DNA of 35,724 bases, from the IMG/VR virus record IMGVR_UViG_3300035670_000723, positions 1 to 35,724 of that record, one strand, 5' to 3'. The position numbers and the translations under genes are program-made. Below the pieces are notes generated by a model that was not told the origin of the DNA, ran no database searches, and saw only the letters and a list, made by a program, of their open reading frames with translations. The DNA comes from a virus. Shown here one piece after another: positions 8,249 to 17,900 of the stretch; position 1 is the stretch's first letter; the number at the start of each line of letters is the position of its first letter.

Positions 8249-9324
8249 GTGATGTAACTACCGTACCCTGCCGCGATCAGGTCGTCTTTCTCGGCTTGGC
8301 TGACAAAGTTCTTGGTGCCGCCGTAGTAAATCTTGGCGACACGGTCGATGTTGCGTTGCTCGATTTCGGTGAATGTGCCGTCCACGAGTTTGTACACGTT
8401 TTTGCCCCGGTTGGTGCGTTCGGCGTATTTGAACAGGCTGCCCGCAACGGATGTGTCGCGGAACTCGGCGGGCGAGATGGTGTCTGACGGGGTGATAAAG
8501 AGCAGAAGTTTGACGACTGTGTTGACTTCTGTACTGAGTCCAGATCCTGACGCAGTCCGGAATGCGATTCGTACGCCAACACAGGTTTGTGCGCTTTGCC
8601 CTGTTGCTGTGGCGGTACGGAACAGGGTGGCGAACGATGTTGTGGTGGCTTGACCACTGCCAGTGGCGGTAGCGGTACGGGGTGCAATGTGCAGTTGTGA
8701 AACAGCAGATGTGCCCGTCCCAGTTGCAGTAGCGGTGCGGGCGCGCGTAGATTCCTGGGTGGTGACTGAGGCACTGGTGCCAGAGCCAGTTGCGGTTCGT
8801 GGGATGATCCGCTCCCATGTGGCCGTGCTGGTTCCGGTGCCAGTGCCCGTCGCAGTGAACGCACGAATTGTTGTGTCAAGCGCAACCGATGTTCCAACAC
8901 CTGAAGCGCTCGCAGTGCGCGGCGCAATGTGCAAGCCTGTCGCACCTGCACCAGTAGTGCCCTGACCTGACGCTGTAGCGGTACGGTCAACGATCCGCTC
9001 ACCATCAGCGGTCTGTGTGCCAGCACCTGTGGCAGACGCTGTGCGCAGCGAGATGACAAGCCTGACCGCTGTCTCTGTCCCAGAACCAGATGCTGTCGCG
9101 GTGCGTGGGACGATGTGCAGTTCAGATGTTGACGAACTGCCAGTGCCGCTGGCTGCAGCGGTCCGTTCAACAGGAACTAGGCCACGGTAGAACCCCTGCG
9201 TAGTTTTGTAAGGGGACGCAAAGTGGATGACCTTGCGGTACTCGTAGTTGGGTACCTCGGCATACTCCCTGAAACCAGGGGTGTCGGTAAAACCGAACGT
9301 GAAGTCGGTGACGCCAGTAGCCAT
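8245..9324 (-). CDS. Thr/Ala/Gly repeat structural protein
   Basis: A 359-aa protein in three parts: about 60 N-terminal residues; a central array from about residue 55 to 275 of roughly ten imperfect repeats of 20-25 aa; and an 80-aa C-terminal domain duplicated in the next gene. Each repeat contains R-T-A-(S/T)-A-(S/T)-G-x-G-T plus a short hydrophobic strand such as LHIAPR or ERIIPR. Such Thr/Gly/Ala repeats probably form a beta-helical or fibrous stalk. Placed just after the capsid genes, it could be a head fibre, decoration or tail-fibre component. The repeat DNA is diverged, so this is not a recent tandem expansion. Confidence 0.7.
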   Translation of the reverse strand: MATGVTDFTFGFTDTPGFREYAEVPNYEYRKVIHFASPYKTTQGFYRGLVPVERTAAASGTGSSSTSELHIVPRTATASGSGTETAVRLVISLRTASATGAGTQTADGERIVDRTATASGQGTTGAGATGLHIAPRTASASGVGTSVALDTTIRAFTATGTGTGTSTATWERIIPRTATGSGTSASVTTQESTRARTATATGTGTSAVSQLHIAPRTATATGSGQATTTSFATLFRTATATGQSAQTCVGVRIAFRTASGSGLSTEVNTVVKLLLFITPSDTISPAEFRDTSVAGSLFKYAERTNRGKNVYKLVDGTFTEIEQRNIDRVAKIYYGGTKNFVSQAEKDDLIAAGYGSYIT

Positions 9325-9338
9325 CAGGCTACGTCACC

Positions 9339-9701
9339 TCAATCGAGGCTGAGGGTGAGAGCGGTGATCTGGAAAGTGTCGCCAGCAGTAACAGAAGCCG
9401 ATGAGGACAGGGCTCCAGTCCACAGACAGTTGCCTGCGCTCGCGTTATCCCACAGCGAGAAATGGCTATAAGTCTCGGTCGTGGACACGTTCGTCCACTC
9501 AACGGTTGCGGACGCTTCCAGCGAACCTGAGGCGGCAGCGTTCCACGTCACTTCCTCACGGGTCGTTTCGGTTGCGGCGTTGCTCGTTCCGTCCTCGCCG
9601 GGGTCGCCGGTATGGAGTTTGACGTAGACGTTGCTCACCGAAAACGACTGTGCACGGAGAGCGTCAAGGAACTTGTTTTCGGCGTAGTTGGAAATCGACA
9701 T
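9339..9701 (-). CDS. small structural protein (LHTGDPG family, tail-fibre/decoration-like)
   Basis: This 120-aa protein has the pattern ISNYAENKFLDALR, then VYVKLHTGDPGEDGTSNAA, then ETTREEVTWNAA and YSHFSLWD. It is a widespread small phage protein often annotated as a minor structural or tail-fibre protein. The LHTGDPG block and the downstream beta-rich half (TWNAAASGSLEASATVEW) are the recognisable features. It follows the major capsid gene, separated by a terminator-like hairpin, so it may be expressed at a lower level. No enzymatic motif is present. Confidence 0.72.
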   Translation of the reverse strand: MSISNYAENKFLDALRAQSFSVSNVYVKLHTGDPGEDGTSNAATETTREEVTWNAAASGSLEASATVEWTNVSTTETYSHFSLWDNASAGNCLWTGALSSSASVTAGDTFQITALTLSLD

Positions 9702-9730
9702 CAGTTACCTCGCGTGAATCGTAGCATGAG

Positions 9731-9775
9731 AAAGGGGGCTGGACGAGGGGAGTGCGCCCAGCCCCCCAATCTCAT
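9731..9775 (-). terminator. terminator-like hairpin after the major capsid gene
   Basis: Perfect 9-bp arms (9734-9742 and 9758-9766, GGGGGCTGG/CCAGCCCCC) with outer flanking pairing GAGA/TCTC. On the minus strand the stem is followed by CTTTCT, a short T-rich tail. It lies between the capsid stop (9794) and the next start (9701), which is where a partial terminator would set capsid output above downstream genes. Confidence 0.55.
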
Positions 9776-9793
9776 TTATCTGAACTAATCAGT

Positions 9794-10768
9794 TCAGTTT
9801 GCGCCAATGCTCGACGCCGACTCGACACGACGCAGCGATGCCTCACGGAATCGTGCGTAGCCACCGAGCCAGTACCAGCCGACAGGCTGGAAGCGCTGCA
9901 GCGCGTCAACCACCGGACCGCGAACGACACGCGGGAACGCGCTGTTGCCGTCGGTGATGCTGTGGGCCTTGGCGAGTGCCTGACGTCCAGCGATGTGCGT
10001 GCAGTACACGTCCACCGTGGCCGACGAACCCGTCGACGAACCCGATCCATCCGACGCGTCGGTGAAGATCTTGGCACGCGGCGTCTCAATGAAACGCACG
10101 CCCTCGAAGGCTCCGACTTCGCCGTTGTAGATGTTCGCCGTGTCGACGTACACATGCGGGTCACGCCACGCAGCCACACCGGTCTCCTTGCGGAGGTCGT
10201 ACGACACGTCAGGGTGGATGTAACCCATGTACATGCCGTTGAACGACACCGAGTTGGCCTTGCGGAGGGCAGCGACAACCTTGCGGATGTCGTTCGCCTT
10301 GATGATGTCATCCGAACCGACCGTGGCACGGCTGGTCGGGAGGTCTGCGCCACCCGAACCGTAGATGACGTTGGTGCCAGCCGAGAGGACGTCACGGATG
10401 ACGCCGTCAATGCTGATACCAGCGTTGTAGCCGACGAGGTTGGCAGCGGCCGAGTCCACGTCGAGGAACGACGTACCGCGCAACTTGGCGGTCGTGTTCA
10501 CGGCATTGCCGTATTCCTCGAGGGTGACTTCAACCTGGCTGTCGCCCATCACCACGGGGGTGACGTCGGTGTCCTCGGTGAGGGTGCTGGTCTTCTCTGC
10601 GAGATCGTTGAAGATCGTGAACTTGACCGACGATCCAGGCATCGCCTGGGCGGTCGGCATCACGTCTGCAACTGCATCGAAGAGCAGTTCCGAACGGAGA
10701 GCGAAATACGCAATCCGATCAAATGCAACCTGGTCTGTGAGCAGGCTGCTCGTCTGTGTCTTAGTCAT
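9794..10768 (-). CDS. major capsid protein, N4-gp56 type
   Basis: A 324-aa protein with an HK97-fold-like layout: an N-terminal helix region (FDRIAYFALRSELLFDAVAD), then PGSSVKFTIFNDLAEKTSTL, the EYGNAVNTTAKLRG block, a central VAALRKANSVSFNGMYMGYIHPDVSYDLR segment, and YCTHIAGRQALAKA near the end. This set is typical of the N4 gp56 family of major capsid proteins. The scaffold gene lies immediately upstream, separated by 40 nt containing a GC-rich hairpin. The start is an ATG preceded by AACAGGTA, a modest ribosome site. Confidence 0.88.
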   Translation of the reverse strand: MTKTQTSSLLTDQVAFDRIAYFALRSELLFDAVADVMPTAQAMPGSSVKFTIFNDLAEKTSTLTEDTDVTPVVMGDSQVEVTLEEYGNAVNTTAKLRGTSFLDVDSAAANLVGYNAGISIDGVIRDVLSAGTNVIYGSGGADLPTSRATVGSDDIIKANDIRKVVAALRKANSVSFNGMYMGYIHPDVSYDLRKETGVAAWRDPHVYVDTANIYNGEVGAFEGVRFIETPRAKIFTDASDGSGSSTGSSATVDVYCTHIAGRQALAKAHSITDGNSAFPRVVRGPVVDALQRFQPVGWYWLGGYARFREASLRRVESASSIGAN

Positions 10769-10785
10769 TACCTGTTATTTCTTTC

Positions 10786-10808
10786 CCCCACAGGCCGGGG
10801 GCCTGGGG
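10786..10808 (-). other. GC-rich hairpin between scaffold and capsid genes
   Basis: CCCC-A-CAGGCC / GGCCTG-GGG with a GGG loop, about 9 bp with one bulge, located 18 nt before the capsid ATG. On the minus strand it is followed by GAAAGAAATAA rather than T residues, so it is not a good terminator. It may protect the 5' end of a processed capsid mRNA. Confidence 0.4.
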
Positions 10809-11255
10809 CTAGATGTTTTCTGCTTCTTGTCTCATCTGGGCCAGGATCGTCATCACTTCTTGTTCGTTGCGGGCGTTGTTGATTTTGGTTTCCCAATCAA
10901 CCACAGGTTCGCTGCGCTCACCTGCGCGGGAAGCCTTCTGAAGCCTGTTCCATGCGTCCTGCTCTGGGGCCCGCTGATCCTGCTGCTTAGCGATCAGGTT
11001 CGCCTCCTCAAGAGCCGCCCGAATTGCCTCGGGTGTCATCTCTCCGTCGTATCCCTTGATGAAATACTTGGAGGCGGGGTGGTCCATCGGAACTCCCGCT
11101 TTGACGAAGGCCAACTCTTTCTTGGCTGCTTCGGCTTCTGCGGCAAGTTGTCGAAGTTGCTTGTTTTCTTCTTCGACCTTCCGAAGGTGCGCACGGACCG
11201 GATTCTTTTCGGCCGTACCGTTGACGTCATCATCGAAATCGTTGATGTCTGTCAT
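10809..11255 (-). CDS. capsid scaffold-like protein
   Basis: This acidic 148-aa protein is mostly helical. Residues about 18-50 (AHLRKVEEENKQLRQLAAEAEAAKKEL) form a strong coiled coil, followed by a segment with GVPMDHPASKYFIKGYDGEMTPEAIRAAL that is common in phage scaffold proteins, and a helical C-terminus. It sits immediately before the major capsid gene, the standard scaffold position. The ATG is preceded by AAAGGAGTGGGTC. It is the first gene after the promoter at 11369-11398. Confidence 0.78.
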   Translation of the reverse strand: MTDINDFDDDVNGTAEKNPVRAHLRKVEEENKQLRQLAAEAEAAKKELAFVKAGVPMDHPASKYFIKGYDGEMTPEAIRAALEEANLIAKQQDQRAPEQDAWNRLQKASRAGERSEPVVDWETKINNARNEQEVMTILAQMRQEAENI

Positions 11256-11368
11256 GACCCACTCCTTTGACCCACATCAGTGCTGGAGGTGCGCTGATGG
11301 CTGTTACACCCTTGTTTTACTATCAAAGTCGGGGCTTCTCCGATAGGCATCCCTAATGGGATGAGATC

Positions 11369-11398
11369 ATGTTAGGTGAACCTAATAGGTTCTGTCAA
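11369..11398 (-). promoter_or_regulatory. promoter with internal palindromic operator, scaffold/capsid unit
   Basis: On the minus strand: TTGACA (11398-11393), an 18-nt spacer, then TAACAT (11374-11369). The spacer contains overlapping inverted repeats: TTAGGTGAACCTAA at 11372-11385 and AACCTAATAGGTT at 11379-11391. The TTAGGT arms resemble half-sites of actinobacterial DtxR/IdeR iron boxes. A nearly identical block precedes the portal gene. About 105 nt of leader follow before the scaffold ATG, including a CATCAG/CTGATG hairpin at 11275-11299. Confidence 0.62.
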
Positions 11399-11401
11399 CA
11401 C

Positions 11402-12550
11402 TTATTGGGCTTCGCCCAAACCGGTCTCAACGGTGCCACCAGCGCCCTGAGTGCGCGCAAACTGTCCGCCCTGCTGGAACTCGGCAAGACGTTGACGCTG
11501 GCGACGGATCAACACATCCTGCGAAGCGACGTCGTAACCGAGTGCTGCACCAAACTTTTGTTCCATAGTCAGGGCTTCCTCGCCAGCCATCTCCTGATAC
11601 AGGCCAGTCAACTGACCCATCTGGGTGAAGCCTGCCTGAGCCTGCTGTTCAGTGATACCGCGGTCCACCAAGCCCTCGAAGAAGGCTGCGCCTGTGGTGC
11701 CGATCTGTTCGCGTGGGATCATGCCCTGTTCAACGGCTCGTGCCGCGATCTGGGCTGCCTTCGCCTGACGGACCAAACCGCGAGCCGAGAGGATCGGGCG
11801 GGTGCGTTCAGGGTCAATGAAGTAAGCGGCAAGTTCACCCTCAGTCACGCCAAACAGGTCTTCCATCTGGCGGCGCACCTCGGGGTCAGCGTCACGGACA
11901 GCGGCGTAACCCTGCTCCACACGCTGCTGGACCTCTGCGGGTGACACATCACCCTCGATCCAGCGGACGAAGTCGTCTGGGCTGTCATAGAAGTTGCCAG
12001 GCAGGTCGTTCGCTCGGAGAGTGTCACGGTACTGGTTCTCAAGTGCGATGTAAGAGGCGGGGTCCAGTTCGGGTAGCCCTGCGCGCAGTCTTGCCGCATT
12101 GCCCTTGAAACGCTCCTGGAACTCTGGCCTGTCTCTGATCGCCGCGACAATGGCGTCAGGGTTGGCCATGTTGATCTCGTCTTTGGCGATGAGTTCATAC
12201 AGGTATGGGGCAAGGCTGGAAAGTTGGTAGCGCTCAAGCGCTGCGGTGACTGTGACGCGGGCGTCGCGGCGACGGGCCTCTGCTGCCTCCAGTTCACGCT
12301 GCTTTAGGAACGCGAGGTAGGCGTCGTAAGCAGGGTTTTCTGGGGACTGGACAGAACCAGCGCCGGATTCAGAACCGCCAGCAGGTACAGGAGGCGCTAC
12401 GGGGGCGGTTGTGCCAGAAGGCAGGACGGTGCTGATGTCCAGCATCCCTGCTTCGCCAGCCTGCTGGTAGACACCTTGATCTGATGGTGCCTGTGGGGTT
12501 GGCTCAGGGAGCGTTACACCGCCAAAGAAATCGACGTTTGCGTCACTCAT
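11402..12550 (-). CDS. presumed internal virion protein, 382 aa
   Basis: The start is coupled to the preceding gene (TAATG). Residues 1-80 are Pro/Gly/Ala-rich and probably disordered (EPTPQAPSDQGVYQQAGEAG). Residues about 80-360 are helical and charged, with many Glu, Arg, Gln and Ala. The protein ends in a glycine-rich tail. It is the last of four consecutive large, helical, motif-free proteins between portal and scaffold. In podovirus-like genomes this is where ejection (internal core) proteins are found. No domain is recognised; the role is inferred from order and composition. Confidence 0.6.
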   Translation of the reverse strand: MSDANVDFFGGVTLPEPTPQAPSDQGVYQQAGEAGMLDISTVLPSGTTAPVAPPVPAGGSESGAGSVQSPENPAYDAYLAFLKQRELEAAEARRRDARVTVTAALERYQLSSLAPYLYELIAKDEINMANPDAIVAAIRDRPEFQERFKGNAARLRAGLPELDPASYIALENQYRDTLRANDLPGNFYDSPDDFVRWIEGDVSPAEVQQRVEQGYAAVRDADPEVRRQMEDLFGVTEGELAAYFIDPERTRPILSARGLVRQAKAAQIAARAVEQGMIPREQIGTTGAAFFEGLVDRGITEQQAQAGFTQMGQLTGLYQEMAGEEALTMEQKFGAALGYDVASQDVLIRRQRQRLAEFQQGGQFARTQGAGGTVETGLGEAQ

Positions 12551-14187
12551 TAGACAACCTTCCCGAAGGTTCTAGCAATGGTGGTGGCGATGTCCAGAGC
12601 CTGCTTGTTGGCCTGCTTGGTGTACTGCCAACCGTAGTTGGGGTCAGTCTTGAGCAGGGTTGTGAACTCGCCAAAGGACATGGGGCGAGACCCTTGCTCG
12701 TCACGGAAGTCCAACGCAGCCAAGAACTTGGGATCGTTCATGTCGATGCCAGTGGAAGGCATCTCGAGGATCGTGGCTGCTTGTGCACGGTACTGGTCCG
12801 CAATTGACTTGACGTTCAAGCCCTGGTCAATGAAATCTGAGAGGCCGGGGAAACGCTGCTTTGCAAGGACGCGAGCCTGGCGGCGGACGTCTTCCAACGT
12901 GATTTCTCCGCGAGCGTAGGACTCAAGGTACTCAGATCCTGGCTGGGCAAGCAGGAACTCGTTTTGGAAAACGCCGTTCACATCCTGTGCGAGTTTGCCC
13001 TGCTCGACCTGTTTGACAGCGTTCTCAAACGCGAACTGGCCCGTGTTCGGGTCGCGGCGGTAAACCGTGGAGTAGATCTCGGACTTGACCTGGTTGTCGT
13101 TTAGGCCGCTGCGGACAGCGTTGCGTGAGATGTTGAACCACTCGTTGTCATCCAAACCAAGCCCACCATAAACGCCCTTGAGCCTGGACATTTTGTCCTC
13201 GATCAGATCCATCTGGTCCTGCATCCGCTTTGAGTCAAACGTGCGCTGTGTCTCTGTCGCGGTACGCCCATACGGAGTGTTAGCGATTTCTCGGCTGAGG
13301 ATTGACAGCGCCTGTTCAGGATAACGGAACCATTCTTCATTGACCGCACGTTCAGCGATGGCAGCAATCTCTGGGTCAAGGTTGATGAGGTTCGCTAGGT
13401 CTGGGTAGCGCTGTTCGAACTCTGCCTTCCAGTCGGCTGATGCGGCAGGACGTTTGCGGTATTCGCTGCGCAACATCTTGCGGTTCTCAGGAGTGTCGGG
13501 CAAGTTGCGCAGTTCAAGTTGGGTGGCAACCCACTGGTTCGCTCCAGCGCCAGCGGGTGCCGCGGGTGCCTCTGTCGGGGTAACAACAGTTGGCGTTCCC
13601 CCGGTTGGGGTTCGTCCAGTTGGTGCTGTTGGTGTTACTTCTTCTGGTGCTTCTTTGATGGCGGGTCCGCTGATCGTTTGGCGGCCGATGCGGCGAGTCT
13701 CCTCAGCAGGTGCCCCAGCAGGTGCCTGCGTTGGGGCTGCGGTAACACCTTCTCGGGTTCGTACATACAAACCGTTACGCAAAGAGACAGATGGCGTGAT
13801 TTGGATGCCGTTGGCTACAGCGCTGTTTTCTGCACGGAACAGATTTGTCAATGCGCTTTGCAAACTGTTGAAGGCATCCTGGCTTTCAGGATTGGCCCTG
13901 AGTGCTTTCTCTGCCTGGTCAGCGTTGCGGACAAGGTTGTCAAGCGTGTTCTTCAGTGTGCTTGCAGCCAAACCGACTTCGGTGCCACCAAGAGCGCGGG
14001 GTGTGGCCATAGCAGCCGTGGACAACTGACGTTTCTTTGCGCTGATTTGTTCGTTCAGAGTGTCAATCTGCCCGCGGATAGCGGTGCGATCTTTAGTATT
14101 TGGGGTGACAGGAAGACGCAGTTGCAGCGCCTCAACGCGCGCCTCAAGGTCGTCGATCTCGTTTTGGATTTCGTCTCTGGTAGCCAT
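12550..14187 (-). CDS. presumed internal virion protein, 545 aa
   Basis: An N-terminal coiled coil (about residues 5-60, IDDLEARVEALQLRLP and DTLNEQISAKKRQL), a helical part, a Thr/Pro/Ala-rich linker near residues 185-220 (TPTAPTGRTPTGGTPTVVTP), and a helical C-terminal half. It overlaps its neighbours by TGATG and TAATG junctions. It has no membrane segment and no catalytic motif. The combination of coiled coil, low-complexity linker and helical body suits a protein packed inside the capsid and ejected with DNA. This is inference. Confidence 0.6.
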   Translation of the reverse strand: MATRDEIQNEIDDLEARVEALQLRLPVTPNTKDRTAIRGQIDTLNEQISAKKRQLSTAAMATPRALGGTEVGLAASTLKNTLDNLVRNADQAEKALRANPESQDAFNSLQSALTNLFRAENSAVANGIQITPSVSLRNGLYVRTREGVTAAPTQAPAGAPAEETRRIGRQTISGPAIKEAPEEVTPTAPTGRTPTGGTPTVVTPTEAPAAPAGAGANQWVATQLELRNLPDTPENRKMLRSEYRKRPAASADWKAEFEQRYPDLANLINLDPEIAAIAERAVNEEWFRYPEQALSILSREIANTPYGRTATETQRTFDSKRMQDQMDLIEDKMSRLKGVYGGLGLDDNEWFNISRNAVRSGLNDNQVKSEIYSTVYRRDPNTGQFAFENAVKQVEQGKLAQDVNGVFQNEFLLAQPGSEYLESYARGEITLEDVRRQARVLAKQRFPGLSDFIDQGLNVKSIADQYRAQAATILEMPSTGIDMNDPKFLAALDFRDEQGSRPMSFGEFTTLLKTDPNYGWQYTKQANKQALDIATTIARTFGKVV

Positions 14188-14972
14188 CAGCCGACAATCG
14201 CCTTCTTGATGATCTCAGCAATAGTCGCAGCGCCCTGCACTTTCGCTTCCTGCGGATTGGTCGCCATCAGTTCGTTCACAGCCTGCAGGCTCACAGAAGC
14301 AGACTGCTCATAGTTCGTACCAGTACCAGCCTGGGCGCTGATCTGTTCTTCTTGGATGTTGCGCACCAGCCGGTTCAATACTTTTGCGTCGGGGATGTAC
14401 CCGAGCAGGCTGAGACTGGTTTCTTTGAGAATGTCTTTGATGTCGTCCGACGAGGACACCGAATAGCGGCGGCCACCAAGATCAACAGGCGCGATCTTTG
14501 AGACGTTCGTCGCCATGTAGGACAACGCGACGTCATACGTTCGACCCATGTTGTTTGCGGTGCGCAGAACGTATTGTCCGAACGCTTCGTAGTCGCGGTC
14601 CTGCAATCCGTTACCGGTCAGGTCAGGCTTGTAGCGGCCGTTCGTGGCAGTGGAGATGTCCTTGAGAAGTGCGTAACGGTCAGCATCATCAAGGCCGTCA
14701 ATAATTTTTTTGGCGTCCTTGACCTCGTCGTACAAAGGACGAGCAATCATGTCGTTCGCGTCGGTCAACTGGTTACCCGTGTAGTTCGGGATAACCTGCG
14801 TCATCTGGACGCCGGTAGCGCCAGTACGCGATGGTGCTACTGCGCGACGAACCGGCAACGGAAGGCTTGGGTCGCGTTGGAACCTATTGGTTGACCCGCC
14901 GCTAATGCTTAGGTTGCCAGCCTGCTCCTCAAGTTTCTTGAGGTCCTGGTCCTGTTCGTCGCCGTTAGCCAT
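14187..14972 (-). CDS. presumed internal virion protein, 261 aa
   Basis: The ATG overlaps the stop of the 1715-aa gene (TGATG); an alternative GTG one codon earlier would add one residue. The N-terminal about 60 residues are polar and likely flexible (GDEQDQDLKKLEEQAGNLS). The remainder is helical with no known motif. It sits in the run of large helical proteins between portal and scaffold. A role in the internal core or ejectosome is an inference. Confidence 0.58.
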   Translation of the reverse strand: MANGDEQDQDLKKLEEQAGNLSISGGSTNRFQRDPSLPLPVRRAVAPSRTGATGVQMTQVIPNYTGNQLTDANDMIARPLYDEVKDAKKIIDGLDDADRYALLKDISTATNGRYKPDLTGNGLQDRDYEAFGQYVLRTANNMGRTYDVALSYMATNVSKIAPVDLGGRRYSVSSSDDIKDILKETSLSLLGYIPDAKVLNRLVRNIQEEQISAQAGTGTNYEQSASVSLQAVNELMATNPQEAKVQGAATIAEIIKKAIVG

Positions 14973-17900
14973 CACTGCTCGTCATACTGTAGAAGTTCTG
15001 CCTGAAGTTCCTGTTCGAATAGACGCTTGAAGTCTGGGTATTTCTCGATGAGTACATCGGCCACACTAGCAAGGTAGTTGCGCAGCGGCTCGACCTGCTT
15101 TGACTTGAGACTTGCCAAGCCAGCCTCGCCAGCGAGCGCAAGCATCTGGTCACGCTTGTTGAGGTACAACTTGGTTGCTTTGACGATGTCGTTGTTCTGC
15201 AGCGACGGCTCCTCAACAATCGCCTTCAGGTTCCCGATCAGGGTTGGGAAGACTGAAGGGTCGAACGACGGCATTTCTGGGAAGCCTGGGTACTTGGCAT
15301 GGAGCGCTTTGCGGTACTCGCGCAGCCACTCCTGCTGTGCGGCGTTGGGGTATGCGCCGAACTTGAGACGCTGGCGGCGGAACAGCGACGAGCCAACCAT
15401 CAGTTCTGCCTGCTCAACAACCTGTTCCGCGGTAAGGCGTTCACGCTGGCCGCGGTCAACCTGAGCCTTCCAGGCGGTGAACGAGAAATCGTCCTGGCCT
15501 GGGGCGAAGAAACCTGCCACGCCCTCATAGCGCTTCATGATCTTTTCGTTGTCCCTAGCCCATGCCTCGAACTTCTCGGTTGGCTGGACACCGCCGACAA
15601 GGGACTTCGACTTGCCGGAAACGTAGAGCAGCATGTCGTCGCCAAAGGTTTCAAGGAAGTCGGGGACTGCCGACTCGTAGTCCTTTTCCTGCATGTCCTG
15701 AAACGCTTTGATGAGTTGCGACATGTAGACGTCGCCCTCTTTAGTGTCAATCTCAAACTTGGTTGCGCCTGAGGCCGGGCCAACAAACTGGTTGAGAGCA
15801 CGGAAGATCGTGAGGATACGGGCCTTGCCGACAGCGTCGTCAAAAAGGGCTTCGCGTTGTTCGGTGTCTGACAGGTCGTAGTTGCCTGACGCCTGCAGGG
15901 CGCGGACCGTCTCGACATAGGTCTGTCCGAACACGCCGTCCAACTGGCTCGGATCTGCCTTGAGCGCTGAGATCATCTTGCGCATGTAGCCAGGGGTGAA
16001 ATCCAAGATGCTGGTGCCGGGGGAGCCGTATGGGAGCAGGAACTTGCGGAAGTCGTTTTCTTTTGGTACGAACTTGAACATGGCGTTGGTGGCGATCTGG
16101 GCTACCGGGCCAAGCGAAGGGTTGAACTGGAAACCCATCGACAAGCCTTTGACAGGGGCTGCGAGAGGGGCGGTGAGGCCGGTGAACAACTGGCTTGCCT
16201 TGTCGGAGAGCGGATAGTTGAAGACAAATTGTCCTGACTGTGGGTCCTTGTAGAAGAAGCCAGTTCCGTCGCCTTCGAGGTCCATGTTGGTCATTCCGAC
16301 GAAGGCGCGCTGGACACGGCGGTAGTTAGCCGGGTCATCAGCAAACTGTGTAACGTACTTCGTTAGCACTTCACGCCATGCGGCTGCGAACGGCGCCATC
16401 ACGCGCAGTACATCTTCGGCATTGCTGCGCTTCGCCGCGTCGTACAGGACGTCTTTCATGCGGGATGTGGCACGGTTGCCAGCGAACTCTGAAAGTTGTT
16501 CAACGGTGCCGACGCCTTTGGCCTTTGGTTCGAGGGCTACGAGTTCGTCGAACAGTTTGCTGCCGCGTCCGCCACCGATGAACTGGTTTGGGGTCATTCC
16601 AACCTTTTCGGCATCACGGCGGATGTTGGCGATCAGTCGGTTGAACTCTGTCTTGGACAGAAGTTCGGCGTTTTCGCGGACGTTGCGGTAGTAGTACTGC
16701 TGCCAGATCGGTGACTTTTCGAGGTAGTTGGTGCCAGCGCCGACGAGTCCGTTGAAGAAGAAGTCGCTGAACTCGCGCCACTTGCCCAACCACTTTTCCG
16801 TGTACTTGGCGGGGTCTTCTTTGTGCCGCATGGCAAAGCCAGTTACGGCTGGGATGAGTTCGTTGTTGGCGTTGTCGGCGCTGTTGTAGATCGTGTCGAC
16901 AACGCGCATCAACTCGTCGTCGTACATCTTGCCCTTTTGGCCTGGGGTAAGCGGAGTCTTCATGAAGGCGCGGCCCTTGTCGAGGACGCCAGGCTTGAGG
17001 GTGGTGCTTTCAAGCGGGTAGACGGGGATTGCTTTCCAAACGTCTCGAACGACTGTTTGTCCAGGGTTGTTGATCTCGTCAACTGGCACCCTTTTGCGTT
17101 GTACGTCGATGACAACGAAGTCTCGGTCGGCGTATTGGCCTTTGCCGCGGAACACGGTGCCAACACCTTGCTTGCCTTCGACGTAGTAGACGTCAGCGTC
17201 AGCAACATCGAATCCCTTGACGAAGTCTTCGACGATTGCGCGCTGGTTGCCTGGCTCGATAATCGGCACACGATTGTTTGCCGCGATAACACGGAGTTCT
17301 GGGACGTTGTACCACTTGTCTACGCGACCGAATACTTCGGTTTGGATGAGGACGCGCAGCAGTTCGTCAGGGTCATCGGAAAGCGTAGGTGGGAGTTTGA
17401 TTCGTGTGGCTCTACCGTTTTCGACGCCGTAAACAAAGCCGCTGCGGGCAAGGTCAAGGAGGCTTTCTTTTACATCTGGGACCGTTTCAAGGTACTCCAT
17501 CAGTTCGTCGACGTTCTTGGTGGTGCCTTCGCGGGCCATAGCGCGACGTACAAGAGGGTCTTTGTTGAGCATGCGCAACTGGTCGAGGATGCCCATTGTG
17601 TGCAGTTGGGGGTTGTCGACACGGGTTGTGAAGCCGTATTCGCCACTCATAATCATGCGCTCCATAGCGTCAACAGGATCGCCAACGTGCTTCATGGCTT
17701 TGTTCTGTTGCGCACGGAAGAACGCTTCTTCGGCAGGGAGAAGTTCGTCGCCGTAACGCTCAAGTGCCTCGCGCGCTGCAGGGGTGAATGCTTCGCCTGC
17801 GATTCCTGCCCCACCACGCTTACCGAGAACCCACGAGAAGTAGGCAAACGGCTTGTTCAGCATCGAGGCAAGCGAGCCGTCGTTCTCCAGATAGATGTGC

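Noticed and set aside
9752-10882. Long plus-strand open frame over the capsid gene (376 aa)
   Set aside because: It is the antisense of the capsid gene; Arg/Val/Asp-rich with no domain pattern and no ribosome site. The capsid protein on the minus strand is clearly real.
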